A stretch of 64,000 bases of DNA from Amycolatopsis japonica (GCF_000732925.1 NZ_CP008953.1:3782001-3846000), one strand, 5' to 3'; positions 1 through 9,219 are shown, counted from the first letter of the stretch. Program-made: numbers and translations. The notes: generated from the sequence alone by a model not told the origin.

Positions 1-753
1 CGCACGGTCGCCGACACGGCGCTGCTGTTGTCCGTCCAGGCGGGCCCCGACGATCGCGCGCCGCTGTCGCTGGCCGAGCCCGGCAGCGTGTTCACCGCCG
101 GACTGCCGACCCGGTTGCACGGCCTGCGGATCGCGGTTTCGCCCGATCTGGGCGGCCTTGTGCCCGTGGACGCCGACATCGCGACGGTCGTGGAAGGACA
201 GGTGGACTTGCTGCGCCGGCTCGGCGCCGAGGTCGTCTCCGGCTGCCCGGATCTGACCGGGGCGGAAGAGGTGTTCCAGACCTTCCGCGCGCTGAACTAC
301 GCGCAGTCCGCCGGCGACCTCGTCGACAGCGAGCCGGACAAGGTCAAGCAGACCGTCCGCTGGAACGTCGCGAAAGGACGCGCGCTCACCGGAGCGGACA
401 TCGCGACCGCCAACCGGCTGCGCACCGAACTGTTCCACCGCGTACGTGCCTACTTCGACGATGTGGACGCCGTCGTTCTTCCCGCCAGCCAGGCACTTCC
501 GTTCGACGCGGAGCTGGAGTACCCCAAGATCGTCGGTGGGACCGAGGTCGAGAACTATCTGCACTGGATGCGCGCGGCCTACCTGATCTCGGCCACGGAA
601 TGCCCGGCCACGGCCGTCCCGGCGGGGTTCACCGCCGACGGGCTGCCGATCGGGGTCCAGGTGGTCACACCGCATCACACGGATCTTCGCGCCCTCGGGA
701 TCGCGCACGCGCTGGAGAAGGCGAACGGTCACACCGCTCGCAGACCGGCCTGA
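1..753 (+). CDS. Amidase-signature family hydrolase, C-terminal part (5' end outside window)
   Basis: The reading frame is open from the first base and ends at TGA 751-753, so only the last 250 or so residues are present. The segment running through RTVADTALLL and HGLRIAVSPDLGG, then the tail TECPATAVPAGFTADGLPIGVQ, is the typical C-terminal half of amidase-signature enzymes, which hydrolyse amide bonds with a Ser-cisSer-Lys triad. The triad and the Gly/Ser-rich signature lie upstream of the window and cannot be checked. The substrate cannot be told from this part. The gene is followed by about 110 bases before the ABC transporter operon, so it probably belongs to a separate unit. Confidence 0.85.
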   Translation, partial: RTVADTALLLSVQAGPDDRAPLSLAEPGSVFTAGLPTRLHGLRIAVSPDLGGLVPVDADIATVVEGQVDLLRRLGAEVVSGCPDLTGAEEVFQTFRALNYAQSAGDLVDSEPDKVKQTVRWNVAKGRALTGADIATANRLRTELFHRVRAYFDDVDAVVLPASQALPFDAELEYPKIVGGTEVENYLHWMRAAYLISATECPATAVPAGFTADGLPIGVQVVTPHHTDLRALGIAHALEKANGHTARRPA

Positions 754-866
754 CCGTCTCATGGTGGTGCCAGCGCTACCACGAGTCTTCCCTCACGCGG
801 GATCGATCACGGCCCTCGCCGCCCGTAGGTTTTGGCGAGAGAGATCACCACCGCTAAGGGGAAACG

Positions 867-1607
867 ATGAATTCAGGGGGCGCGTGCGCCTTGTCGCTGG
901 ACTCCGTGAGCAAGGTCTACGGATCCGGTGACGGCGCGGTCACGGCTTTGAACGGGGTGACCGTCGAAGTGCGCCGGGGCACGTTCACCGCGGTGATGGG
1001 ACCGTCGGGCTCGGGCAAGAGCACCTTCCTGCACTGCGCGGCCGGGCTGGACAAGCCCAGCTCGGGCCGGGTGCTGCTGGGGGACACGGAACTGAGCAGG
1101 ATGCGGGAGAAAGCGCTCACCGAGCTGCGGCGGACCCGCATCGGGTTCATCTTCCAGGCCTACAACCTGCTGCCGTCGCTGAACGTGCTGCAGAACATCA
1201 CGCTGCCACTGCGGCTGGCCGGGAAGAAGCCGGACCCGCAGTGGCTGCGCGAGATCGTCGAGGGCGTGGGGATCGCGAAGCGGCTCGAACACCGTCCGTC
1301 CGAACTGTCCGGTGGCCAGCAGCAGCGGGTCGCGATCGCCCGCGCGCTGGTCACCCGGCCGGAGGTCGTCCTCGCCGACGAGCCGACCGGGGCACTGGAC
1401 ACCCGCACCGCGAAGCAGGTCCTCGACCTCCTTCGCTCCATTGTGGACGGCATGGGGCAGACCGTGTTGATGGTCACCCACGACCCGGTCGCGGCGTCGG
1501 CCGCGCACAGCGTGCTCTTCCTCGCCGACGGCAAGCTGGCCGGCCACCTCCCGGCGCCGACGCCGGAACGGGTCGCCGAGCGCATGACCCACCTCGGGGA
1601 GTGGTGA
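867..1607 (+). CDS. ABC transporter ATP-binding protein (MacB/LolD type)
   Basis: This 246-residue protein is the ATPase of a type VII (MacB/FtsE-like) ABC system. It shows a Walker A motif (GPSGSGKST, about residues 46-54), a Q-loop (FIFQAYNLLPSLNVLQN), the ABC signature LSGGQQQRVAIARAL, Walker B (VVLADEPTGALD) and the switch histidine in VTHDP. Length is normal for the family. The start ATG follows AAGGGGAAACG. The stop is only 4 bases before the permease start at 1612, so the two genes are one operon and surely one transporter. Such systems export lipids, peptides or drugs or work in mechanotransmission; the substrate is not visible here. Confidence 0.93.
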   Translation: MNSGGACALSLDSVSKVYGSGDGAVTALNGVTVEVRRGTFTAVMGPSGSGKSTFLHCAAGLDKPSSGRVLLGDTELSRMREKALTELRRTRIGFIFQAYNLLPSLNVLQNITLPLRLAGKKPDPQWLREIVEGVGIAKRLEHRPSELSGGQQQRVAIARALVTRPEVVLADEPTGALDTRTAKQVLDLLRSIVDGMGQTVLMVTHDPVAASAAHSVLFLADGKLAGHLPAPTPERVAERMTHLGEW

Positions 1608-1611
1608 CGTC

Positions 1612-4179
1612 ATGTGGGATTTGGCCTGGCAGACGACGAAAACCCGCTTGAGCGGTTTCGTCGGCGCGTTCGTCGCGATCCTGTGCGGGACGGCGCTGGT
1701 CGCCGGCTGCGGCGTCCTGATGGAATCCGGACTGCGCGCCGGCGTCCCCACCCAGCGGTACGCCGACGCGGCGGTCGTCGTGGGCGGCGGGCAGACGGTC
1801 GCACCGCCCGGGACCGGCGCGCTCGACGGCCAGCAGGTCGCCGAGCAGGCGACGGTGCCGGTGACGCTCACCGGCGCGATCACCGCGGTGCCCGGCGTGC
1901 GTGGTGTGGTGGCGGAGCAGAGCTTCCCGGCCACCGTGGTGACCGCCGACGGCCGGCCGTTGACCGGGCCGGAAGGCGGCCAGTCGCTCGGCCACAACTG
2001 GGACGCCGCCGTGCTGGCGCCGTTCTCCTTGCGTGACGGCCGCGCGCCCGTCGGTGCCGACGAGGTGGTCCTGGACGCGGACCTCGCGTCACGGAGCGGC
2101 GTGACCGTGGGGCAGCGGGTGAAGATCGCCGTCCGTTCGGCGCCGGTCGAGTTCCGGGTCTCCGGGATCGCCGCCCCGAAGACGGGCGACGGCCTCACCC
2201 GGCAGTCCGCGCTGTTCTTCTCGCCGGAGAAGGCCACCGAACTCGCCGGGATCCCCGGACAGGCGCACGCGATCGGCGTGCTGGCGGAGCCGGGTGTCAC
2301 GCCGGGCGACCTCGCCGAAAAGATCAGCGCCGCGGTCGGCGACAAGGTGACGGTGGCGACCGGGGTCGAGCGCAGCACGGTCGAGTTCCTCGACGTCAGC
2401 CAGACCCGGATGCTGCTGATGGCGCTCGCGGGATCGTTCGGCGGGTTCGCGCTCCTCATCGCGGTGTTCGTCGTGGCCAGCACCCTGGCGCTCGTCATCA
2501 ACCAGCGCCGCCGGGAGTTCGCCCTGCTGCGGGCGATCGCGGCGACACCGCAGCAGATCCGCAAGCTCATCGGCGCCGAGACGATGATCGTCGCCTCGGT
2601 CGCGGGGGTCCTGGGCAGCGGTCTCGGGGTCGCGGTGGGCTTCGGCCTGCGGAACGCCTTCGGTGCCATCGGAGTGATCCCGCCGGACTTCGAACTGGCG
2701 ATCAGCCCGATCCCGCTCGTCGCCGCGCTGGTGCTGGGCCTGGGCACGGCGCGGTTGGCCGCCTGGTCGGCTTCGCGGCGCCCGTCGTCGATCCGGCCGG
2801 TGGAGGCACTCGGCGAGGCCGCGGTGGAGCGGCGCGAACTCGGCAGGGTGCGCCTCATCGTCGGCTGCGCGCTGGTGGTGACCGGTCTCGCCGGGTCGAT
2901 GGTCCCGATTTTCGTGCGCGGTGAGGCGGGATTGGCGGCTTCGGGCAGTTCGGCGCTGGTGATCGTGATCGGGCTGGGCGTGCTCGGCCCGAAGGTGGTC
3001 GCCCTCATGACGCGGCTGGTCGGCCCGGTGCTGAACCGGACTTCGCGGATCAGCGGCTATCTGGCCGCCGCGAACAGCCAGGCCAATTCGCGACGGCTGG
3101 CGGCCGCGGTGACGCCGGTGATGCTGGCGGTGTCGTTCGCGCTGACGATGTTCTACAGCCAGACCTCGGCTGCCGCGGCACGCCAGGAGGAGACCGTCGA
3201 GTCGACCACGGCCGACTACGTGCTCGCCAGTGGTACCGGCGGACTGTCCCCGGAGGTCGCCGAGGCGGCACGGCGTGTCCCCGGCGTCTCCGCCGCGACG
3301 CCCGTGGTGCGCACCGAGGTGCTGAACACGGTGCAGGAGCAGGACAAACTGCGCGTCGAGCGGTACGCGGCGCAAGGTCTGGACGGCGCGCAGGTCCGAG
3401 GGAACGTCGATCCGGGTGTCGTCTCGGGCAAGATCACCGACCTGACCGGGAACACCGTGGCGATGAGCGAATCGGAAGCCGACTGGTACGAGAAGAAGGT
3501 CGGCGACGAGGTCGAGTTCTTCTTCGGTGACGGCGCTCCGGCGAAGCTGCGGCTGGTCGCCACCTACACCCGCGAGCAGGCCTTCGGTCGGTACGTGCTC
3601 CCCGCCGAGCTCGCGAGGGCGCACACCGGCGACCGGATGGACGATGCGGTGTTGGTGCGGCAGCAACCCGACGCGGATGCCGCCGCCGTGACCGCCGCGC
3701 TGAACGAACTCGCGGTCCGGTATCCGGGGCTGGCCGTGACACCGGGATCGGCGGTGGCCGCACCCGCGAACGGGCAGCAGGACGCCCAGTTCTACGTGAA
3801 CCTGGTCGCCGTCGGGGTGATCCTCGGCTACGTCGTGATCTCGGTGGCGAACACGCTGGTGATGAGCACGGCGCAGCGCTCGCGGGAGTTCGCGCTGCTG
3901 CGCCTGATCGGCACGACGAAACGCCAGGTGGTGCGGATGATGCGGTTCGAAGCACTGGCGACGGTCGGGGTCGCGGCCCTGCTGGGCACCGTGGTGGCGG
4001 GGATCCCCCTGATGCTGCTGAACCTCGGCCTGCGCGGGACACCGCTGCCGTCGGGCACGGTCACCGTCTTCGGCGGGGTCATCGCCGGGGCGATCCTGCT
4101 CGGGCTGGTCTCGCTCGGCCTCGCCACCCGCGTGGCGCTGCGGTCGAAGCCGATCGAGGCCATCGGTCTCCGCGAATAG
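1612..4179 (+). CDS. FtsX-like ABC transporter permease
   Basis: The 855-residue membrane partner of the preceding ATPase. The N-terminal helix (residues about 14-36, AFVAILCGTALVAGCGVLM) is followed by a large extracytoplasmic MacB-PCD-like domain. A first FtsX domain lies at about 260-400 (LLMALAGSFGGFALLIAVF, then INQRRREFALLRAIAAT) and a second at about 720-850 (STAQRSREFALLRLIGTTK), the classic duplicated layout of actinobacterial efflux permeases. It is predicted to sit in the cytoplasmic membrane and couple ATP hydrolysis to movement of its outer domain. GGGGAG just upstream of ATG 1612 serves as ribosome site inside the end of the ATPase gene. Confidence 0.92.
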   Translation: MWDLAWQTTKTRLSGFVGAFVAILCGTALVAGCGVLMESGLRAGVPTQRYADAAVVVGGGQTVAPPGTGALDGQQVAEQATVPVTLTGAITAVPGVRGVVAEQSFPATVVTADGRPLTGPEGGQSLGHNWDAAVLAPFSLRDGRAPVGADEVVLDADLASRSGVTVGQRVKIAVRSAPVEFRVSGIAAPKTGDGLTRQSALFFSPEKATELAGIPGQAHAIGVLAEPGVTPGDLAEKISAAVGDKVTVATGVERSTVEFLDVSQTRMLLMALAGSFGGFALLIAVFVVASTLALVINQRRREFALLRAIAATPQQIRKLIGAETMIVASVAGVLGSGLGVAVGFGLRNAFGAIGVIPPDFELAISPIPLVAALVLGLGTARLAAWSASRRPSSIRPVEALGEAAVERRELGRVRLIVGCALVVTGLAGSMVPIFVRGEAGLAASGSSALVIVIGLGVLGPKVVALMTRLVGPVLNRTSRISGYLAAANSQANSRRLAAAVTPVMLAVSFALTMFYSQTSAAAARQEETVESTTADYVLASGTGGLSPEVAEAARRVPGVSAATPVVRTEVLNTVQEQDKLRVERYAAQGLDGAQVRGNVDPGVVSGKITDLTGNTVAMSESEADWYEKKVGDEVEFFFGDGAPAKLRLVATYTREQAFGRYVLPAELARAHTGDRMDDAVLVRQQPDADAAAVTAALNELAVRYPGLAVTPGSAVAAPANGQQDAQFYVNLVAVGVILGYVVISVANTLVMSTAQRSREFALLRLIGTTKRQVVRMMRFEALATVGVAALLGTVVAGIPLMLLNLGLRGTPLPSGTVTVFGGVIAGAILLGLVSLGLATRVALRSKPIEAIGLRE

Positions 4180-4197
4180 CGCGTTCCCGTCGTCCGG

Positions 4198-5547
4198 TCA
4201 GCCCTCCGCGGCGGGCCGGACGGCGGGGATCTTCCCGCCGCGGAAGGCGTCCACGAACAACCGGTGGTCGTCGCGCGACTGCTCGGCGTAGGCCATCCCG
4301 AATTCGGTCAGCGTGCGGACGAACTCGTCCTCGCGGTCGCCGATGACCGCGGCGATGGCCTCTTCGCTCTGGAAATCGACCAGCGTCTGCTCGGAGTCCG
4401 AATCGGACACGCAGTGCATCTTCGCGGTGGCGCGGCCGAGATAGTCGAGGACCGGCCCCATCTCCGACGGTTCGGTCAGCTCGGACCAGTCCAGATCGTC
4501 GACGTAGGGCGACAACTCCGAGACGACGAACCCGGTCCCGTCGATCTCGGTGTACCCGAGCCACGGGTCCGCGTGCGCCTGCAACGCGCGCTGGGAGACG
4601 GCGGTGCGGTGCCCCTCGTTGGTGAAGTAGCCGCGGATGCGCTCCTCGGCGACGATGCGGCTCGGCGCCGCGACGTTCCCCTGTTTCATCGACAGGACGA
4701 CGTCGTTCTCGAGCGCCTGGGTCCGGCCTTCGACGAGGATGTTGTACGCGGGCAGCCCGGCGGAGCCGATCCCGAATCCGGTCCGGCCGACGATGTCCTT
4801 GACCCGGTAGGTGATGCTGCCGAACCGCTTGTTCTCCGGGATGGTGTCCAAATAGGACTCGAAGGCCCGGATCGCGATTTCGCGTTCGGCCTGGTCGAGG
4901 ACGCGGACGCCCGGCCCGTGCCGGAACCTGCGGTCGTAGTCCTCCACGGTGGTCAGCTCGTCGAGCAGATCGATCCGGGTTTTGAGCCGGGCCCTGAGCA
5001 GGACGTTGTGCAGGACACCCTCGGTGCTGTCCAGCTGGAGCCGGACGAGTTCGTCGCCGGGTCGCTCGGCGTACTCGCGGACCTGTTTGACGTAGGCGCG
5101 CAGATAGGTGCCGATCAGCGCCTCGATGTCGTCGTCGGAGATCGCCTTGCTCCACGCCAGCAGCGCGACACTGGCGGCCAGCCGTTTGAGGTCCCAGGTG
5201 AAGCAGCCGAGATAGGCCTCGTCGAAGTCGTTGACGTCGAACACGAGCGTCCCGGACGAATCCATGTAGCTGCCGAAGTTCTCGGCGTGCAGATCGCCCT
5301 GGATCCACACGCGGCCGGTCTCGGCGTTCGACCACGGATCGTCCTCGTGCGCCATGTCCGCGTAGAACAGGCACGCCGAGCCCCGGTAGAAGGCGAACGG
5401 GGCGGCGGCCATCTTGCGGAACTTGCGGCGGAACGCGTCGGCGTCCGCGCGCATGAGATCTTCGAAGGCCTCCACCAGCACTTCGACGATCCGCGCCTGA
5501 CGAGCGTCCTCGCCCTGCTCGCGGATCGACTCGACCACACCTGCCAT
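4198..5547 (-). CDS. DUF2252 family protein
   Basis: A 449-residue protein of the DUF2252 family. The stretch WIQGDLHAENFGSY with following FDVNDFDEAYLG resembles the catalytic HGDxxxxN and DFD motifs of aminoglycoside-kinase-like folds, so a kinase-like enzyme is plausible, but no substrate is established for the family. It is read from ATG 5547, which follows GGGAGG; a GTG sits directly before this ATG. It lies 50 bases downstream of the DUF1206 gene on the same strand and may be cotranscribed with it. It converges on the ABC permease, with only 18 bases between stop codons. Confidence 0.88.
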   Translation of the reverse strand: MAGVVESIREQGEDARQARIVEVLVEAFEDLMRADADAFRRKFRKMAAAPFAFYRGSACLFYADMAHEDDPWSNAETGRVWIQGDLHAENFGSYMDSSGTLVFDVNDFDEAYLGCFTWDLKRLAASVALLAWSKAISDDDIEALIGTYLRAYVKQVREYAERPGDELVRLQLDSTEGVLHNVLLRARLKTRIDLLDELTTVEDYDRRFRHGPGVRVLDQAEREIAIRAFESYLDTIPENKRFGSITYRVKDIVGRTGFGIGSAGLPAYNILVEGRTQALENDVVLSMKQGNVAAPSRIVAEERIRGYFTNEGHRTAVSQRALQAHADPWLGYTEIDGTGFVVSELSPYVDDLDWSELTEPSEMGPVLDYLGRATAKMHCVSDSDSEQTLVDFQSEEAIAAVIGDREDEFVRTLTEFGMAYAEQSRDDHRLFVDAFRGGKIPAVRPAAEG

Positions 5548-5598
5548 CACGACCTCCCGACGTCGTTCACGGTGCCACAGGTCGCTTCGCCGGGCAGA

Positions 5599-6366
5599 TC
5601 AGATCTTGCGGAAACGCGCGTCCAGTAGCGCGAAGGCGCCGAACGCGGCGATGCCCGCCGCGAGCGCGAGGAGCATCGGGCCGCCGTACGGCTGAGCGGA
5701 GAGCGTCTTCAACGCGGCGTCGAGGCCGCTCGCCTTGGCCGGGTCGAAGGTGATCGCGGCGACGACGGTCAGCACGCCGATGGTGCCGTACGCGGCGGAG
5801 AGCGCGATCCAGCCGATCTGCCCGAGCCGGATCGTCACGGTCCTGGCCGTCCCGGTGGCACCGCCGAAGTCGAGCTCCCGCACGAAGGTCTTCCGGAAGC
5901 CGCGCTGGGCGAGGAACACCGCCACCGCCACGACGGCGACTCCGGCGAGGGTGATGAGGAGAGGCCCGTAGGACTTCGCGAGGATCCCGGCCACGAGAGA
6001 GCTTTGGCCGTCGTCGGCGCCCGCGAGGGCGATCTTCACCGCGCTGTAGGAGACGAGGCCGTAGAGCACGACTTCGATCCCGCTGACGATCCTGCGCACG
6101 GTCCGTCGGCGCGTCTTCACGTGCCGGTGCCCGGTGATCGCCTCGCCGAGCTGCCACATCGCCAGCACGGCGAGACCGGCCGCGATCAGCCACAGCAGCC
6201 ACGCGCCCCCTTCGGCGACGACCAACTGCAGGGCGCCCGCCTTGTCGGCCTTCGCGTGGTCGCCGAGCGCGACCTGCGCCGCGAGCCAAGCGACGAGCAG
6301 GTGCACGACCGCGTAGCAGACCAGCCCGCCCCGGGCGATGAGGCCGAACGTCTTGCTGTCGCGCAT
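5599..6366 (-). CDS. DUF1206 family membrane protein
   Basis: A 255-residue integral membrane protein with about six helices, built from repeated pairs of segments (GLIARGGLVCYAVVHLLVAWLA; the FGGATGTARTVTIRLGQIGW region; the LLALAAGIAAFGAFALLDAR end). This fits DUF1206, whose repeated unit has the form GxxARGxxY. Function is unknown. The open frame extends to 6456, but ATG 6366 follows a good GAGG site and the preceding 30 codons look non-coding, so the shorter start was chosen. The gene lies upstream of the DUF2252 gene and diverges from the ABM-domain gene at 6507. Confidence 0.85.
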   Translation of the reverse strand: MRDSKTFGLIARGGLVCYAVVHLLVAWLAAQVALGDHAKADKAGALQLVVAEGGAWLLWLIAAGLAVLAMWQLGEAITGHRHVKTRRRTVRRIVSGIEVVLYGLVSYSAVKIALAGADDGQSSLVAGILAKSYGPLLITLAGVAVVAVAVFLAQRGFRKTFVRELDFGGATGTARTVTIRLGQIGWIALSAAYGTIGVLTVVAAITFDPAKASGLDAALKTLSAQPYGGPMLLALAAGIAAFGAFALLDARFRKI

Positions 6367-6506
6367 CGGGCGATCCTCGCCGAGCCGGCGTCCGCCCACC
6401 AGGCCCGGCCGGAGCAATGTGCCCGAAATGTCGGGCAGGTCACTCTTGATCTCCACCGAGGTCGAGGGTGAAGGCTGGGTTCATCATCGGCTTTCGAGGA
6501 GTGAAC

Positions 6507-6866
6507 ATGAGTGAGGACAAGGGTTTCTACTCGATCATCGAGTACGCGGTCGACGGGCCGGAGACCCAGGCGGCGTTGGTGGAGGCGTTCGCCGAGATCC
6601 AGGACCGCTGGGTGCGGTTCTACCCGGGCTACGTTTCGGCCCGGTTCCACGCGAGCGTGGACGGGACGCGGGTCGTCAACCTGGTCAGCTGGGCGAGCGA
6701 GGCTGACTACCGGCATTTCGAGGAGACGTCCGACACCGAGGGCCGGCTCGCGGCCATCCAGGCGGCGCTCGACGGCCTGCCCGGCGAGGTCGAGTCGCGG
6801 GTGAGCGCGAACCCCCGTTACCGCGTCGTCCGGGAGACCGGCCCCGGCCCGCGGGCGGGTGACTGA
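6507..6866 (+). CDS. Small antibiotic-biosynthesis-monooxygenase (ABM)-like domain protein
   Basis: A 119-residue soluble protein. The sequence KGFYSIIEYAVDGPETQ followed by ALVEAFAEIQDRWVRFYPGY and VVNLVSWASEADYRHFEE fits the ferredoxin-like dimeric alpha-beta barrel of the ABM/HgmB superfamily, whose members range from quinol monooxygenases to haem-degrading enzymes and non-catalytic proteins. The frame is open from 6468, but ATG 6507 stands 6 bases after GAGGAG and is the better start. It diverges from the DUF1206 gene. The exact reaction cannot be read from the sequence. Confidence 0.8.
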   Translation: MSEDKGFYSIIEYAVDGPETQAALVEAFAEIQDRWVRFYPGYVSARFHASVDGTRVVNLVSWASEADYRHFEETSDTEGRLAAIQAALDGLPGEVESRVSANPRYRVVRETGPGPRAGD

Positions 6867-6880
6867 GGGCCGAAGGTCCC
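6867..6880. promoter_or_regulatory. DosR/DevR-like box upstream of the nitroreductase
   Basis: GGGCCGAAGGTCCC, directly after the stop of the ABM gene. On the other strand it reads GGGACCTTCGGCCC, which resembles the dormancy-regulator boxes recalled from mycobacteria and streptomycetes. It lies 82 bases before the start of an Acg-type nitroreductase, a family that belongs to the DosR regulon of M. tuberculosis. Confidence 0.55.
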
Positions 6881-6962
6881 GATCCGGAAAGGACCACGGC
6901 CACTTCCGGCCCCGGCTCCCGCGCGAAAGGCTGAGGTGACCTCCACGGGCTAGGGAGCCGCG

Positions 6963-7916
6963 ATGATCCTCACCGAAGCACCGGTCGTCACCGCCGCGCT
7001 GGAGGCCGCCGTCCGGGCACCGTCACCCCACAACACCCAGCCGTGGCTCTTCGAAGTCGGATCGGACGTCATCGGCGTAGTCCTCGACGAGGATCGCGTA
7101 CTCGAGGTCTGCGACCCGGACCGTCGTGAGGCGCGGTTGTCCTGCGGCGCGGCGTTGCTGAACCTCGAACTCGCGATCGCCGTCGCGGGACGCTCCTGCG
7201 ACGTGGAGTTTCTGCCGGAGAAAGACCGGCCGGAACTGCTGGCCAGGGTGGGGATCGGGCCCCGGCACCGGGCGAGCGCGGCGGAGCAGCGGCTGGCGGC
7301 GTCGATCCGCGTGCGGTACAGCAACCGGCGGCCGTTCGCCTCGACCCCGGTGCCCGCCGGAGCCCGGCACGCGGTGCGGCGGGCCGCCGGGGACGAGGGC
7401 GCGAAACTGGTCCTGCTCGACGAGGTGGGTCTGCTGGAGGCCGTCGCGGGACTCATCCGGCGGGCGGATCACCTGCAGACCCTCGACGACCGCTTCCAGG
7501 CGGAACTCCGGGCGTGGACCAGGGAAAGCGGGGGCAACGACGGCGTCCCGGCCTACGCGGGCGGACCGCGTCCGTCGGGCGGCTTGCTTCCGGTCCGGCA
7601 TCACGGGGAGAGCGAGCAGGCCCGGGAGTTCGAACGCGATCCGGTCGTCGCGGTGCTGACGACACCGACCGACGGGCCGCTCGCCCAGATCCGGGCCGGA
7701 CGGGCGATGCAGCGAGCGTTGCTGACGGCGACTTCGCTCGGCCTCAGCGCGTCGTTCTACTCGCAGCCCATGGAGATCCCGTCCGCTCGCGCCGTCCTCC
7801 GATCGCTGCTCGGCGAGAACGCGCACCCGCAGGCCGTTTTCCGCCTGGGCTATGGCTTCCCGGGGTCCACCACCCCTCGCCGCCCGGTCGGCGACGTCCT
7901 CCGGATCATGCGGTAG
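6963..7916 (+). CDS. Acg-family nitroreductase-like FMN protein
   Basis: A 317-residue protein with the N-terminal signature ALEAAVRAPSPHNTQPWLFEV and the segment IRVRYSNRRPFA, which mark the Acg branch of the nitroreductase superfamily (Rv2032/Rv3131 in M. tuberculosis). Members bind FMN, and some have a lid that shields it, so enzymatic turnover is not certain; a role in flavin storage under hypoxia has been proposed for Acg. The start ATG follows TAGGGAGCCGCG. The DosR-like box at 6867-6880 suggests control by oxygen limitation or nitric oxide. The last 67 bases overlap the 3' end of the convergent PfpI-like gene. Confidence 0.88.
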   Translation: MILTEAPVVTAALEAAVRAPSPHNTQPWLFEVGSDVIGVVLDEDRVLEVCDPDRREARLSCGAALLNLELAIAVAGRSCDVEFLPEKDRPELLARVGIGPRHRASAAEQRLAASIRVRYSNRRPFASTPVPAGARHAVRRAAGDEGAKLVLLDEVGLLEAVAGLIRRADHLQTLDDRFQAELRAWTRESGGNDGVPAYAGGPRPSGGLLPVRHHGESEQAREFERDPVVAVLTTPTDGPLAQIRAGRAMQRALLTATSLGLSASFYSQPMEIPSARAVLRSLLGENAHPQAVFRLGYGFPGSTTPRRPVGDVLRIMR

Positions 7917-9217
7917 AGGGCTCGGATCCCGAAGGCCACGAGCAGCCCGAGGACGGCCAGCCCGAACGGGCGCAGCGTGATCGTCCAAGGCCACGTCTCG
8001 CCGTCCAGCGTGAGATGTCCCGTCTCGTACTCCAAGGTCCTGGCCGTCCACCGCGTGGTCGCGGTGTCGGTGGTGCGCACCAGGTCTTCGAGTACGGCGT
8101 CGAACGGGAACCCGGGCCCGGCGTGCAGGTACACCGGTGAGAGCGCGGAGTACCGATCGGCGGCGTGACTCGCGGCGGCGTCCGCGCCGGGCACGACGAG
8201 CCGGTCTTCAGCCGTCGGCGTGCCGCGTGGGACGAAGGTCAGGCCGTGCCGGGACCGGATCGGCGCGCCGTCGAGACCGACGGCCGTCGTCTCGACCGCC
8301 AGCGACTGGCCGTAGGTGTCGAACACCGCGGCGAGTTCGAGTTCCCGTACCCCGGGAGTCAGCAGGACCCCCAGCATCTGCTTGTCCCACCGGAACGCGG
8401 TGTTGAACCCGACGACGGTGTCCGCCGCGTCGAAGCTGTTCTGCGTCATCGGCGCGCTCGAACCGGGGGAGTAGTGGGCCCAGCCGACGGCTTCGGCCGC
8501 CTTCCGGGCGGTCTCGGTGCCGGCGAACCGCTCGGTGACGTGGAGCGCCCCGTCGATCCCGGAGAGGATGCCCGCCGTGGTCACGATGTTCCCGTCGTCG
8601 ACGTAGCGCGTGCCGCGGATCCAGTTGACGGCGGGGAATTCGTCGTCGAACCCGCCGATGCGGATCCAGTGCGCGGTGGCCTGCCGCCCGTCGAGGAGCC
8701 CGGCCGAGGCGAGGACGCCCGAACCGTTGCAGACGCTCATGATCAGCGAGCCCCGCGACGACTGCCGCTTCAGCCACTCGGTCACCGGCCGCGTGGTCGG
8801 CTCGCCGAGATCCGGCAACGCGGGTATCACCACGACGTCCGGGGCTTTCGACGAGAGCAGCCGATCGAGATCGGCGAAACCGAGATCCGGGCTGAGATCG
8901 AGACCGCCGGTCAAGGGGACCGGCCGGGCCTGCGGCGCGACCGTGTAGACGTTGAACGCGCCGGACGCCGCCAGGACTTCGTACGGTGCGAGCGCGTCGG
9001 AGACGACGGCGCCTTCGTTCCCGACGACGACCACCGCGGTCGGCTTGGCGGGATCGTGCGCCTTGGGTGTCGGCGGCGGCGCGACCCCGTCGGTTCTCTG
9101 CGTGTAGCGGTTCTCGAAGCTGGCGCTGAGCGTGACGGCACCGAGTGTGACCGGCAGGGCCAGCGCGGCGACGGTGAACGCCAGCACGGTCAGCGTGACA
9201 CGGACGAAGGATCGCAT
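7850..9217 (-). CDS. DJ-1/PfpI (class I glutamine amidotransferase-like) membrane-anchored protein
   Basis: A 455-residue protein with an N-terminal membrane helix (FVRVTLTVLAFTVAALALPV), a DJ-1/PfpI domain (about 60-260) and a C-terminal helix (ITLRPFGLAVLGLLVAFGI). The nucleophile elbow is visible as LIMSVCNGSGVLASAG, with the cysteine in the expected place and a downstream histidine in QATAHW. This is the sensor half of GlxA-type regulators, but there is no AraC helix-turn-helix. Both ends membrane-anchored suggests the domain faces outward. The start ATG 9217 is 2 bases after the stop of the upstream membrane-protein gene, so the two are an operon. Confidence 0.8.
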   Translation of the reverse strand: MRSFVRVTLTVLAFTVAALALPVTLGAVTLSASFENRYTQRTDGVAPPPTPKAHDPAKPTAVVVVGNEGAVVSDALAPYEVLAASGAFNVYTVAPQARPVPLTGGLDLSPDLGFADLDRLLSSKAPDVVVIPALPDLGEPTTRPVTEWLKRQSSRGSLIMSVCNGSGVLASAGLLDGRQATAHWIRIGGFDDEFPAVNWIRGTRYVDDGNIVTTAGILSGIDGALHVTERFAGTETARKAAEAVGWAHYSPGSSAPMTQNSFDAADTVVGFNTAFRWDKQMLGVLLTPGVRELELAAVFDTYGQSLAVETTAVGLDGAPIRSRHGLTFVPRGTPTAEDRLVVPGADAAASHAADRYSALSPVYLHAGPGFPFDAVLEDLVRTTDTATTRWTARTLEYETGHLTLDGETWPWTITLRPFGLAVLGLLVAFGIRALYRMIRRTSPTGRRGVVDPGKP

Positions 9218-9219
9218 GG

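Noticed and set aside
764..782. GTGGTGCCAGCGCTACCAC before the ABC exporter as a possible operator
   Set aside because: Outer arms and the AGCGCT core do not share one centre, so it is not a true palindrome; no nearby regulator gene.
873..3008. 711-codon open frame on the minus strand across the ABC transporter genes
   Set aside because: It is antisense to two genes with full ABC motifs; its protein is a low-complexity Arg/Pro/Ser/Ala string typical of shadow frames in GC-rich DNA.
4264..5628. 454-codon plus-strand frame opposite the DUF2252 gene
   Set aside because: The opposite strand carries the conserved GDLHAENFG and DFDE motifs; this frame has none and lacks a ribosome site.
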